Origin: Leptospira broomii serovar Hurstbridge str. 5399
Lineage (GTDB): Bacteria > Spirochaetota > Leptospiria > Leptospirales > Leptospiraceae
Reading direction: 5' to 3'
NCBI RefSeq assembly: GCF_000243715.2
Contig: NZ_AHMO02000008.1
Coordinates: 2,088,001 to 2,152,000, forward strand
DNA length: 64,000 nt
The notes under the pieces were generated by a model that was not told the origin of the DNA, did not search any database, and saw only the letters and a program-made list of their open reading frames with translations. This document shows, piece by piece, positions 7,883-16,572 of the stretch (position 1 is the first letter of the stretch; each line of letters begins with the position of its first letter). A program made the position numbers and the translations under genes.

Positions 7883-9196
7883 ATGCGCATATTTATTTTA
7901 TGGCTTCTCTGCGTCGTCATGTCGGGAAGCGTTTATTCACAGGAGGTTTCTCGATCGAGCAACTCGTCCTGTGCGGGTAGGATGGACCTGCGACGTATTA
8001 CTATTTGCGTCTTAGAGGCTAGTCCCGAATACCGAACCGAACAACTAAAACTGAAAGAAATTTCCGGAAGAAAATTGATCGCCTCCTATTTATTCCCGTC
8101 CAATCCGGTGGCCAGCGCCTATCTAGCCCATCGGAAGGGAACTACGTCGGAAGGAGGTCCACTCGGAACCGGACCGGCGCCGATCGCTACGAATTACCAA
8201 ACTTTGGTGACTCAAGAAATTTATGTCGGCGGTAAAAGAGAAAAGGCACAGCAGGTCGCCGACGAGGAATATAAAGTACAAGCCGGCAGGTTGGAAGCAG
8301 TACGGAGAAATATGCTTTCTCGGACTATATCGGCAACATTACGATACTCCGGCTTTAAGAGGGAGTTCGAGGGGACAAAGCAACTGTACGAAGTCGCGAA
8401 AGATTTACGCGATCTCTCCGCGGCAAGGGCAAACGAGGGAGTCGCTCCCGCAATGGACGTTGATGTCGCAAGAGCGGAGGAACTCCGTCTTTGGAAACTA
8501 CTCAAGCAAGCGGAAAGAAAAATGGATTCGGCCAAGGGAGAACTTTTAATCCTGCTGAATTTAAATCCGGACGCCTCTCTTGAATTAGAAATTACGGGTA
8601 TTGCGCTAAAGGAATTGCCGAACGATGTAGTCAGCTTGGTGAAGATCGCGCTTGCGAATCGACCCGAGATCGGAGTCTCAGAGAACGAAATCATTCTAGC
8701 AGCTAGACGTTTGGAGCAAACGAGGCTTCAAAGAATTCCCAATCTAACGATCGGAGGATTTATTCAATCCGACGGTTTCAACGAAAAAGTCGCAGGGGCG
8801 CAAGTGAGTCTACCGTTGACTCTTTGGAGAACCTATGAAGGAGAAATCCGAAGCGCCTCTTCCGTAAAAGAACAGGCACAGGAAAACGCAAGAATCCAAG
8901 AGAGAAACGTTCGAATGGAAATCGTTAATGCAGTATCTTCTTACTTGGCTCTCAGAACGGAGATAGAGCAGTACGATGCGAGTTATTTACGGGACCTTGA
9001 TAAAGACTTGGATCTCTTGAAGGAAGCTCTCCGTACAGGAAGAATCAAAGTCGTCGATGCCTTAAATTCCCAAAGAATTTTGACCGGAGCAAAGCTGAAC
9101 TTTATTCTCTCTCGAACCGAATACGCTCTCGCGCAGGTCGAATTGGTCCGCGCGATCGGACTTTCATTCGAGGACAATATCCAGGAAATCAAATAA
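7883..9196 (+). CDS. TolC-family outer membrane protein of heavy-metal RND efflux (CzcC/CusC-like)
   Basis: A 437-residue outer-membrane factor. A signal peptide ends near VYSQ (residues 1-20). Two repeated long helical segments of the outer-membrane efflux fold follow (about 140-240 and 345-430), with the typical YVGGKREKAQQVADEEY and LRTGRIKVVDALNSQR stretches. It forms the outer-membrane channel of the tripartite exporter. The start has a near-perfect AGGAGG five bases upstream of ATG 7883. The stop overlaps the next start (TAATG), indicating translational coupling. The metal is inferred from the pump gene downstream. Confidence 0.9.
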   Translation: MRIFILWLLCVVMSGSVYSQEVSRSSNSSCAGRMDLRRITICVLEASPEYRTEQLKLKEISGRKLIASYLFPSNPVASAYLAHRKGTTSEGGPLGTGPAPIATNYQTLVTQEIYVGGKREKAQQVADEEYKVQAGRLEAVRRNMLSRTISATLRYSGFKREFEGTKQLYEVAKDLRDLSAARANEGVAPAMDVDVARAEELRLWKLLKQAERKMDSAKGELLILLNLNPDASLELEITGIALKELPNDVVSLVKIALANRPEIGVSENEIILAARRLEQTRLQRIPNLTIGGFIQSDGFNEKVAGAQVSLPLTLWRTYEGEIRSASSVKEQAQENARIQERNVRMEIVNAVSSYLALRTEIEQYDASYLRDLDKDLDLLKEALRTGRIKVVDALNSQRILTGAKLNFILSRTEYALAQVELVRAIGLSFEDNIQEIK

Positions 9197-10359
9197 TGAA
9201 ACGCATCATTCTATCAGTGCTGCTTATCGCGTTCGTCGTAAGCGGTTCATATTTTCTATATAAGAAGTTTTCAAAGTCCAAATCGAAATCACCTCTTATG
9301 GAAGCGTCGGATTCTTCCGAAATCGGGTCCGGATCAGTAACTTTAGATAAGGAACAATCGGAACTTTTCCATATTACGACTTTGCGGATCGAAAAGAGAC
9401 AGTTTCAAAGAACGATTTCTCTAATAGGAGAAGTCGCCCCTGTTCCTGATCGTATTATCGAAGTCCCTGCCAGGGTCGCGGGTCGGATCGTAACAGTTAA
9501 ATTTGTGGAGGGTTCGCAGGTTTCCAAAGGACAATTGCTAGCAGTTTTGGATTCTCCTGATTTAGCAAGACTTCGATCCGCATATAATTCCGCTAAAACT
9601 CGACATTCTGCGGCGTCTCAAAACGTAGACCGGGTTCGCAATCTAGTCTCGATGAAACTTGCGGCAAAGCAGGAGGAAATCGATGCAGAGGCGAATTTAA
9701 AAGTCATAGCCGCCGACTTAAAAGCTTCGGAGGAAAATCTTCGGGCAAACGGCCTCGAGCCGAGCGATGAGACGACCGGTAAATACTACATCTATGCTCC
9801 TATCGCCGGAATCGTTTTGAATAGAAACGCCTTGCCGGGTGCAATGATTCCAGGGACCCAGAATTTAGCGACGATCGGGAATATATCCGAGCTTTGGTTT
9901 ATGGCTAAGATCTTCGAGGCGGATTTAAGCAAGGTAGCCGAAGGCGATAAGGCGGGCGTGATTCTCAATTCCTATCCCGATCTTTTATTCGAAGGAGTAT
10001 TGGAACATATAGGGGAACAGGTGGATATCGCTTCTCGAACCGTTCATGCCAGATTAGTTTTTAAGAATAAAGATAGAAAAGCTAAGATCGGCCTCTTCGG
10101 AACCGCGAAAGTCGTGACGGATACCGGAAACGGGATCTTAGTTCCGGAAAGTTCTATATTCAAAATAAGTAATTCCGATTACGTGTTCGTAAGAAAGGAT
10201 ACTTATAACTATATTCCGAAAATCGTAAATGTAGCGAATTCGGAAGGCGGAATGGTCGAGATTTTGGACGGGCTTAGCGAGGGAGAAGATGTCGTGACTC
10301 AAGGAGTCTTCGAATTAAAGTCTCTTCTCCTAAAATCCTCGTTCGGCGAGGAGGGATAA
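9196..10359 (+). CDS. Periplasmic adaptor (membrane fusion) protein, CzcB/CusB-like
   Basis: A 387-residue HlyD-type adaptor. Residues 4-23 form a single N-terminal membrane anchor. The barrel-sandwich (lipoyl) half-motif is PARVAGRIVTVKFVEGSQVSKGQLLAVLDSPD, then a helical hairpin of about 70 residues, the second lipoyl half (YYIYAPIAGIVLNRNALPG), a beta-barrel (IGNISELWFMAKIFEADLSKV) and a membrane-proximal domain. It joins the inner-membrane pump to the outer-membrane channel. I see no His-rich N-terminal metal-binding extension such as some CzcB proteins carry. It overlaps both neighbours by one base. Confidence 0.9.
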   Translation: MKRIILSVLLIAFVVSGSYFLYKKFSKSKSKSPLMEASDSSEIGSGSVTLDKEQSELFHITTLRIEKRQFQRTISLIGEVAPVPDRIIEVPARVAGRIVTVKFVEGSQVSKGQLLAVLDSPDLARLRSAYNSAKTRHSAASQNVDRVRNLVSMKLAAKQEEIDAEANLKVIAADLKASEENLRANGLEPSDETTGKYYIYAPIAGIVLNRNALPGAMIPGTQNLATIGNISELWFMAKIFEADLSKVAEGDKAGVILNSYPDLLFEGVLEHIGEQVDIASRTVHARLVFKNKDRKAKIGLFGTAKVVTDTGNGILVPESSIFKISNSDYVFVRKDTYNYIPKIVNVANSEGGMVEILDGLSEGEDVVTQGVFELKSLLLKSSFGEEG

Positions 10360-13300
10360 TGGAATTCTTAACCGCTATCGTTCGCTGGAGCCTCCACAAC
10401 CGCCTCGCAATCACAGTCTTTTCGATACTACTTTTCGGCATCGGAGTCGATTCTGCGAGACGATTGAAAATCGATGCAGTTCCAGATATAACGAATGTTC
10501 AGGTCCAGATTATAACGACCGCGCCTGCTTTATCGACTTTGGAGATCGAACAGTATGTGACTTATCCTATAGAGAGAGCAGTATCAGGAATTCCTAAATT
10601 ACAAGAAGTTCGCTCCGTTTCCAGATACGGATTCTCGATCATCACGATCGTTTTCGAAGAGGGAGCGGATTTATATCTGAGCCGTCAACTTGTCAGCGAG
10701 AAATTAGTGGATGTATCCAGCCAAATTCCTAAAAACTACGGAGCTCCGCAGATCGGTCCGATCTCGACCGGGTTAGGAGAAGTGTATCAATTTATTCTAA
10801 AGAGTAAAACTCATTCGTTAACCGAACTTACGACTTATTTAAACTGGTTCATCAACCCCGTTCTGAAGACGGTTCACGGAGTCGTGGAAGTAAATACCTT
10901 CGGCGGAAAGGTTAAGCAGTATAGAATTATCGTCGATATATCGAAAATTGCAGCGCTGGGTTTGGGGGTAAAGGACGTCTCCGATGCCGTATTAGTTAAT
11001 AATACCGCGACCGGAGGCGGATATATCGAAAAAAGTAAGGAACACCTCGTGATCGGGACGGAAGGTCTTTTGAAGAGCAAGGAGGACTTTTATAAAATTT
11101 CGATCGGAAGAACTCCCGACGGCTTTCCAATTTATCTTTCGTCGGTGGCCCATGTCGAGGAAGGATTTCGACTTCGTAAGGGCGGCGCAACAATGGAGGG
11201 GAAGGGAGAAGTAGTCGGGGCGATCGCTTTAATGTTAGTTAATGAAAATTCTCTGGAAGTCACCGATGCTATCAAGAAAAAGCTGGAGGAGATCAAGAAG
11301 GCTCTACCCGCAGGAATGGAGATCGAGCCCTTTTATGATAGATCCGTAATGGTCAAAAACACGATCAATACCGTTCTGTGGAATTTAGGGGAAGGCGCGT
11401 TTCTCGTCATCATCGTCCTATTCCTGATGATCGGAGATCTTCGCTCCGGCTTAGTCATCGCCGTTACGATTCCTTTTGCGATGTTGTTTGCGATTTCCGT
11501 AATGAGATTCCGCGATTTACCCGCCAATTTAATGTCGATGGGAGCGATCGATTTCGGACTCATCGTGGACGGTGCAGTCATTCTGGTGGAGAATTCCTTT
11601 CGAAGATTATTGGAATTGGCCAAGGAAAAAGGTCGAAGGCTTACCTTCGAGGAAAGAAGAGAGACGATTCTAACCGCAACGATAGAAGTTCGGAAAGCGA
11701 CTATTTTCGGTGAAATCATCATCGCTGTGGTCTATCTTCCGATTCTTACCCTATCGGGAACGGAAGGGAAGATGTTTATCCCGATGGCGCTAACGGTTTT
11801 GTTCGCACTCTTGGGAGCTTTTTTTCTGACGTTGACACTCATACCCGTTTTAGCTTCCTACTTTTTGGATCCTCGAATCCACCAAGAAGAAGAAACTTCA
11901 CTCTTTCGTAAAATCAGCCGTCTATATAAACCTTTTTTAGAGAAGGCGATGAGGAATTCAAAACGGGTCATCGTATCGGCTCTCGGCGCGTTCGGTCTTG
12001 CCATTATCGGATTCGTATTCATGGGTGCGGAGTTTATTCCGACCATGGATGAAGGCTCCATTTTGCTGGAAATATCCCGATTACCTTCCAGTTCTTTGCA
12101 GCAATCTTTGGATACTTCCACGAAGATCGAGAAAGCACTGCTGGCAAAATTTCCGGAAATCACAAGCATCGTTTCCAAAACAGGATCGCCAGAGTTGGCA
12201 AACGAACCGATGGGGCTGGACAAAACGGACGTATTTTTGGAATTAAAGCCCCGTAAAGAATGGAGATTTACCAAACAGGAATTCGAGGAGGAAATCTCCA
12301 AAACGGTTTCCGAATTAATCCCGGAGGTCGCCTATGGAATTTCTCAGCCGATTCAAATGAGAACAAACGAGATGATCGCCGGAATTCGATCCGACGTGGG
12401 TATTAAAATCTTCGGGGAAGAATTAGCCACTTTGAAAGTTCTCGCCGAAAGGATAGCGACGATCTCGAGAGGAGTCGAAGGAGTTGCGGATCTGCGAATC
12501 GAACAACTTTCCGGATTGGAGTATCTGCGGATTCGTCCCAGACGAGAGGCGATGGCAAGATACGGATATAACGTGAACGACGTGAATCAGATCGCGGAGT
12601 CTTTAGCATCCGGTTATCCGGTCGGAATCTTATTCGAAGGTCAAAAACGCTTCGAAATCGCTGTCGTTTCCGATTGGAAATTGGAGAATGATTTAGGGAG
12701 TCTTCGCGCCTTGCCGGTGGGTACAAAAGGAAAGATAGTCCCTTTTGGAGAACTTGCCGATGTTTCGATCGAAGACGGCCCGGTCCAAATCAACCATGAA
12801 AATCAGTACCGGTTAGCCCTCGTGCAATTCAACGTGAGAGGGAGCGATATGTTGAGCACGGTTCAGAGAGTGGATGATCGTATTCGATCTAAAATCGTTT
12901 TCCCTCCCGGTTATCGTTACGAGCTGGGGGGAGAATTCAAAAAGTATAATTCGGCGCGTTCGACTCTTCTGATCGTCGTTCCGATCACCTTAGTGGTCAT
13001 TTTTCTTTTTCTATATATGGCGTTTCGAGAACCTTCTCCGGCGCTTTTAATCTTCTTAAACGTTCCGTTTGCGATTACCGGTGGAGTTTTTTCCCTACTA
13101 CTAAGAGGGATGCCTTTCAGTATTCCTGCCGGAATAGGGTTTATCGCCTTGTTCGGCATCGCCATTTTGAACGGACTCGTTTTGGTTACCTTCGCAAGAG
13201 AGGAAGAAGCGGAAGGAGCCGATTCTGTGACCGCAATTAAAAAAGCTGCGGAACATCGATTACGTCCCGTGATCACGACGGCATTGCTCGCCTCTATCGG

Positions 13301-13463
13301 TTTTTTACCGATGGCATTATCAACCTCGCCGGGAGCGGAAGTTCAGAGGCCTTTGGCTACGGTAGTGATCGGCGGACTTATCAGCGCGAGTCTTTTAACG
13401 CTGATCGTTATTCCGGTTGTCTACGCGAGATTTATCCATAGAGTGAAGCGGAGAAAGGGATAA
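10359..13463 (+). CDS. Heavy-metal efflux RND pump, CzcA-like
   Basis: A 1034-residue inner-membrane RND pump of the heavy-metal-efflux family with 12 predicted membrane segments and two large periplasmic loops. The fourth membrane helix reads GAIDFGLIVDGAVILVEN. Asp398, Asp404 and Glu411 match the proton-relay triad of CzcA, and the DFG...DGA...EN pattern is that of divalent-cation (Zn/Co/Cd/Ni) pumps, not the Cu/Ag pattern of CusA (GAMVDAA). Export of divalent metals by proton antiport is therefore the best prediction. It ends the operon; a downstream hairpin at 13490-13507 is oriented for the opposite gene. Length and motifs are complete. Confidence 0.93.
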   Translation: MEFLTAIVRWSLHNRLAITVFSILLFGIGVDSARRLKIDAVPDITNVQVQIITTAPALSTLEIEQYVTYPIERAVSGIPKLQEVRSVSRYGFSIITIVFEEGADLYLSRQLVSEKLVDVSSQIPKNYGAPQIGPISTGLGEVYQFILKSKTHSLTELTTYLNWFINPVLKTVHGVVEVNTFGGKVKQYRIIVDISKIAALGLGVKDVSDAVLVNNTATGGGYIEKSKEHLVIGTEGLLKSKEDFYKISIGRTPDGFPIYLSSVAHVEEGFRLRKGGATMEGKGEVVGAIALMLVNENSLEVTDAIKKKLEEIKKALPAGMEIEPFYDRSVMVKNTINTVLWNLGEGAFLVIIVLFLMIGDLRSGLVIAVTIPFAMLFAISVMRFRDLPANLMSMGAIDFGLIVDGAVILVENSFRRLLELAKEKGRRLTFEERRETILTATIEVRKATIFGEIIIAVVYLPILTLSGTEGKMFIPMALTVLFALLGAFFLTLTLIPVLASYFLDPRIHQEEETSLFRKISRLYKPFLEKAMRNSKRVIVSALGAFGLAIIGFVFMGAEFIPTMDEGSILLEISRLPSSSLQQSLDTSTKIEKALLAKFPEITSIVSKTGSPELANEPMGLDKTDVFLELKPRKEWRFTKQEFEEEISKTVSELIPEVAYGISQPIQMRTNEMIAGIRSDVGIKIFGEELATLKVLAERIATISRGVEGVADLRIEQLSGLEYLRIRPRREAMARYGYNVNDVNQIAESLASGYPVGILFEGQKRFEIAVVSDWKLENDLGSLRALPVGTKGKIVPFGELADVSIEDGPVQINHENQYRLALVQFNVRGSDMLSTVQRVDDRIRSKIVFPPGYRYELGGEFKKYNSARSTLLIVVPITLVVIFLFLYMAFREPSPALLIFLNVPFAITGGVFSLLLRGMPFSIPAGIGFIALFGIAILNGLVLVTFAREEEAEGADSVTAIKKAAEHRLRPVITTALLASIGFLPMALSTSPGAEVQRPLATVVIGGLISASLLTLIVIPVVYARFIHRVKRRKG

Positions 13464-13480
13464 TTGATTTTATCTTTGGA

Positions 13481-13507
13481 AAGAAAAAAGGCGGAGTCTC
13501 CTCCGCC
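13481..13507 (-). terminator. Rho-independent terminator for the lipoprotein/porin unit
   Basis: GGCGGAG (13490-13496) and CTCCGCC (13501-13507) form a 7-bp GC stem with a four-base loop. On the minus strand the stem is followed by TTTTTTCTT (13489-13481). It therefore terminates the leftward porin-lipoprotein transcript. On the plus strand there is no U-tract, so it would at most weakly end the efflux operon. Confidence 0.8.
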
Positions 13508-13537
13508 TCAGTGGTAACTCTAAAAGTACTACGTTGA

Positions 13538-13987
13538 TTAAAAACCGGCGGCTTGTATGGCGCTGAATGTACAGACACCTACGTCGGGATTACAATAGTA
13601 AACTTTATAAAAGAAGTTGTTGTCCGTACTTCTTTGAGTGATCCCTCCGGGAAAACCCAAAGAAGAGCAAGTGGACTTGGAAGTCTTTTCGAGCACTAAA
13701 GGAGGAGCGCTTTGCAATGCTCCCAGAGTCGCGTTAAAGAAATCCGTTCCAGAAGCGCTCACGCCGCTGTTTGCGATGATAAAGCTATCGAAACAAACTC
13801 CGGTCCAAGACACCGAATCAAGCTGAGTGATTTTTACGACGGATTTGGTTCCATCGGGAGCCGGTGCAGCTAAGATCGATGCCAATAACCCACTGTAATC
13901 GGAGTCGTTCGTTTTGCCCGTTTTGCTGCATCCGACGAACCCTAAGGCTAAAGCGATGATTAAAGTTTTAATTACTGTTGATTTCAT
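13538..13987 (-). CDS. Hypothetical lipoprotein
   Basis: A 149-residue predicted lipoprotein: MKSTVIKTLIIALALGFVGC gives a signal sequence with a spirochaetal lipobox and the lipidated Cys20. The mature part contains several further cysteines (in GVCFDS, KSTCSS, YYCNPDVGVC), suggesting disulfides in an exported protein. I recognise no domain. It begins 25 bases after the stop of the porin gene on the same strand and is followed by the terminator at 13481-13507, so the two are probably co-transcribed. Confidence 0.75.
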   Translation of the reverse strand: MKSTVIKTLIIALALGFVGCSKTGKTNDSDYSGLLASILAAPAPDGTKSVVKITQLDSVSWTGVCFDSFIIANSGVSASGTDFFNATLGALQSAPPLVLEKTSKSTCSSLGFPGGITQRSTDNNFFYKVYYCNPDVGVCTFSAIQAAGF

Positions 13988-14012
13988 ATTTTTTCCGTTT
14001 CAGATCTCACGA

Positions 14013-15773
14013 TTAGTTAGATCTGGCGTTCCCCTCCGCTGCAGAATACTGTTTCTCATTAGTCGATATACCAGTTTGGAAGCTAAACTGAGCCTGCAGA
14101 ATAATCGCTTGGTTGTCCAGAGCCTTGGCGCCTCCGGTTGCAGGATTGTATCCTAACATGGTGTGAAAGTCATTATAGAAAAGTTGAATTTTCATCAAAT
14201 GTTTATCTAAATAGAGATTTAGACCGGCCCAGTAGGAACGATACGCGTCGCTAGGATCTATATGATGATCTCGGTTGAAATCGCCTTGTAGGTAGTCATA
14301 TCTCACGACAGGCATAATATAGTATTTCGCGAGAATCGGAACGTTATACCCTAATGTTACGTGGTAACCCATCGTATTATTGGATGCCGGACCGCTCATC
14401 TTGGTGTAGGCAGCGTTTACGTAGATTCCGTTGGAATAGAAAGTCGTATCGTACGTGTGCGCTACGAGACCCCAACGAGGTGAAGCTGGAGTGGTCGAGT
14501 TATTTTGCACCAAAGTCGCGTTACTGGAACCGGGAAGACCGTATGGAATTCCGAATCCGAAGCCGTTTGTAGAAGCTCCAGGGGTTCCGTTATCAGGAGT
14601 ACTTTGAGGAGTTACGATGTTAACCGCAGCTGCTCCTCTAGGATAGGCGTCAACTAAAGCAGGAATCGTCGAGTTGGCGATAGTATTGAAACTTGCCGTC
14701 TGATATCCCGCCATGCCTATCGACCATTTGGTTCTGGACTGGAAGATCTCCTCTCCTTCGTGCCAGCCTACTTCTTTACCGACTTGGTTTACGAGACCAC
14801 CCAGAGGGTTGAATACTACGCGCCAGATATAAGTAGGAGCGGTCGTTATAGTACCGTTATTTCCGTTTCTGGTATTGTATAAATCGATTTTACGACCCGT
14901 TCCGTAGTCTCCACCCGCGCCTCTACCGTTTCCGACATATCCGGTTACGGTTAGCATTTGAGTGTATTTATCCCCTAAAATTTGTTTTAGAGGGTGAACG
15001 TTTAGCATCGCACCCATATCGAACTGGGGGAGAGCTGCAGTGATCATGGAGCGTTCGATATTGACTAAGTTTTGAGAAGACGCAATGTATTCCCGGTTGA
15101 ACGGAACGTTGAGTTGACCGAGGCTTATGCGAGAATTCGCATATTTCGATTGGAGCCAAACGACCGCTTCTTGAACCGCGCCTCTGTTGTTCGCTAAGGA
15201 TTGACCTTTGGTCACAACAGTCGTAGTTTGCGTACAGGCCGCATTCGTACAAGCCGTAGCCGTAGTTGCAGGGCTTAATTCAGGCCTAGCGACTAGGTTT
15301 TCCAAACGAATATTGACCAAACCACCCCACCAATCGGCGCCTTCATACATAGCACCGAGACGGAGTCGTCTGACGTTCCAGTCTACGGCTTGGAAGTTAT
15401 CGTGGCCGTTACTGTAGTTCGTGTCCTTTGATCCCGCAATTCCACGAAACTGAAGTCTTCCGTAGATCGTTAATTTCTCTTTTTGCGGATCTCTGGGGCG
15501 GTGAGCGGATTGGTTCGGCACATCCGTAAAGCCGTAACCTTTCTGGAAATTGTTTTCCTGGGTAAGTCCGTTATCAACTTTATCCCCTCCGTTTCCGTTC
15601 CCGTTATCTTGGGTTGGTGCGTTAGAGTCGTCTTGCATTTTGACTCGATTCGCACCGGGAGCAGCAAACACTTGCCCGGTCGTTTTATCTACGTACAAGT
15701 CTTTTGAAAAAAGATTTCCTGACAAAGGCAGAAGGAATGCCGTTATTGCGATCCTCCTAATAAGCTTATTCAT
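14013..15773 (-). CDS. Outer membrane porin, OprO/OprP-like
   Basis: A 586-residue beta-barrel protein. A signal peptide (MNKLIRRIAITAFLLPLSGNLFS) precedes a short acidic, Asn/Asp/Gly-rich linker. A barrel typical of phosphate-selective-porin-like proteins starts at KLTIYGRLQFRGIAG. Alternating strands continue (VRRLRLGAMYEGADWWGGLVNIRLENL; YYIMPVVRYDYLQGDFNRDHHIDPSDAYRSYWAGLNLYLDKHLMKIQLFYNDF), ending with an aromatic-containing strand (ILQAQFSFQTG). Diffusion of anions or small solutes is likely, but the substrate is unknown. It is divergent from a membrane AraC regulator across a 750-base gap. Confidence 0.85.
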   Translation of the reverse strand: MNKLIRRIAITAFLLPLSGNLFSKDLYVDKTTGQVFAAPGANRVKMQDDSNAPTQDNGNGNGGDKVDNGLTQENNFQKGYGFTDVPNQSAHRPRDPQKEKLTIYGRLQFRGIAGSKDTNYSNGHDNFQAVDWNVRRLRLGAMYEGADWWGGLVNIRLENLVARPELSPATTATACTNAACTQTTTVVTKGQSLANNRGAVQEAVVWLQSKYANSRISLGQLNVPFNREYIASSQNLVNIERSMITAALPQFDMGAMLNVHPLKQILGDKYTQMLTVTGYVGNGRGAGGDYGTGRKIDLYNTRNGNNGTITTAPTYIWRVVFNPLGGLVNQVGKEVGWHEGEEIFQSRTKWSIGMAGYQTASFNTIANSTIPALVDAYPRGAAAVNIVTPQSTPDNGTPGASTNGFGFGIPYGLPGSSNATLVQNNSTTPASPRWGLVAHTYDTTFYSNGIYVNAAYTKMSGPASNNTMGYHVTLGYNVPILAKYYIMPVVRYDYLQGDFNRDHHIDPSDAYRSYWAGLNLYLDKHLMKIQLFYNDFHTMLGYNPATGGAKALDNQAIILQAQFSFQTGISTNEKQYSAAEGNARSN

Positions 15774-16572
15774 TTCATTTTTCCGTTCGTGTATTTCGGA
15801 ACTGGCGATTGAATTGCTAATTCATTCCGATACGAATGTTATCCGGAAAAATGGTTACGACTGCATTACGGAAGGTTTACTTTTTAGTATTATAAAAATA
15901 TAAATTATAATTCTATAAAGAAAAGAATGGCACCAGTAGATTTTGGATATTTCTACCTCGCGTTGTGATATACCCGTGGAAGGACCACAGTACTTTGGCG
16001 TTTTGGGTGACGATATTTTTTGGCCCCTTTTTCGTCGAAGTGAATTTCATTTTCGGTTCCGAAGAGGTTCGAAAAAGTATTCCAGATTTTAGAAATTGGA
16101 ATTTATGTGAAAAAAATTAACAATAGATATTAATATAAGATTAAGTATAATAATATTATAACTATGTGAGTTCATTCGTGCGGCGTAAATTGAGTGCAAA
16201 TTCCAGAAATTGTACTTTTGTTGGCCGCAGCTTACCGAGCCGGCTTTGATCTGTCTTCTTACTTGTTTGCGATTGCCGTTGACCGAAAAATCAGGGAACG
16301 GGAGAGGGGAGGCGAATAGTCCAGTTTCTAAAAAATGGACTACGTTTGTCAAAAAGACTCGGAATGAATATCGACTAAAGGCGTGTCGAAAAAGAACGGC
16401 TTTGGAAAGCGAAATCGACCTTTCCGTAAGAATCCACCGTTATATTTCTAAGCGGAAAATCTTTATTACAATTATTTCTTATTCGTTAATGAGTCGGAAT
16501 TCTTTCAATGTTCTTGACCGGGATTGAAAGTTGAATGAAATTAGCGGAAGGCCTTTCCCGCGGCAAAGCATC
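15774..16572. other. Long AT-rich intergenic region between porin and AraC regulator
   Basis: About 800 bases between divergent genes. It is very AT-rich around 15890-15920 and 16085-16170. The open stretches (105 codons plus strand at 16210; 87 codons minus strand at 16352) overlap each other, lack family features and look like chance. No clear hairpin or repeat stands out. It must hold the promoters of both units and probably regulator binding sites. Confidence 0.5.

Noticed and set aside
8221..8694. 157-codon open frame antisense to the outer-membrane channel gene
   Set aside because: Ser/Ala-rich shadow of a well-supported gene; same reasoning applies to other antisense frames over the pump, Lon and kinase genes.
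13481..13507. Hairpin as terminator of the CzcA-like operon
   Set aside because: The U-tract follows the stem only on the minus strand, so it belongs to the lipoprotein gene.
16089..16527. Two overlapping open frames in the porin-AraC gap (87 codons minus, 105 codons plus)
   Set aside because: They overlap on opposite strands, lack ribosome-binding sites and have no recognisable features.
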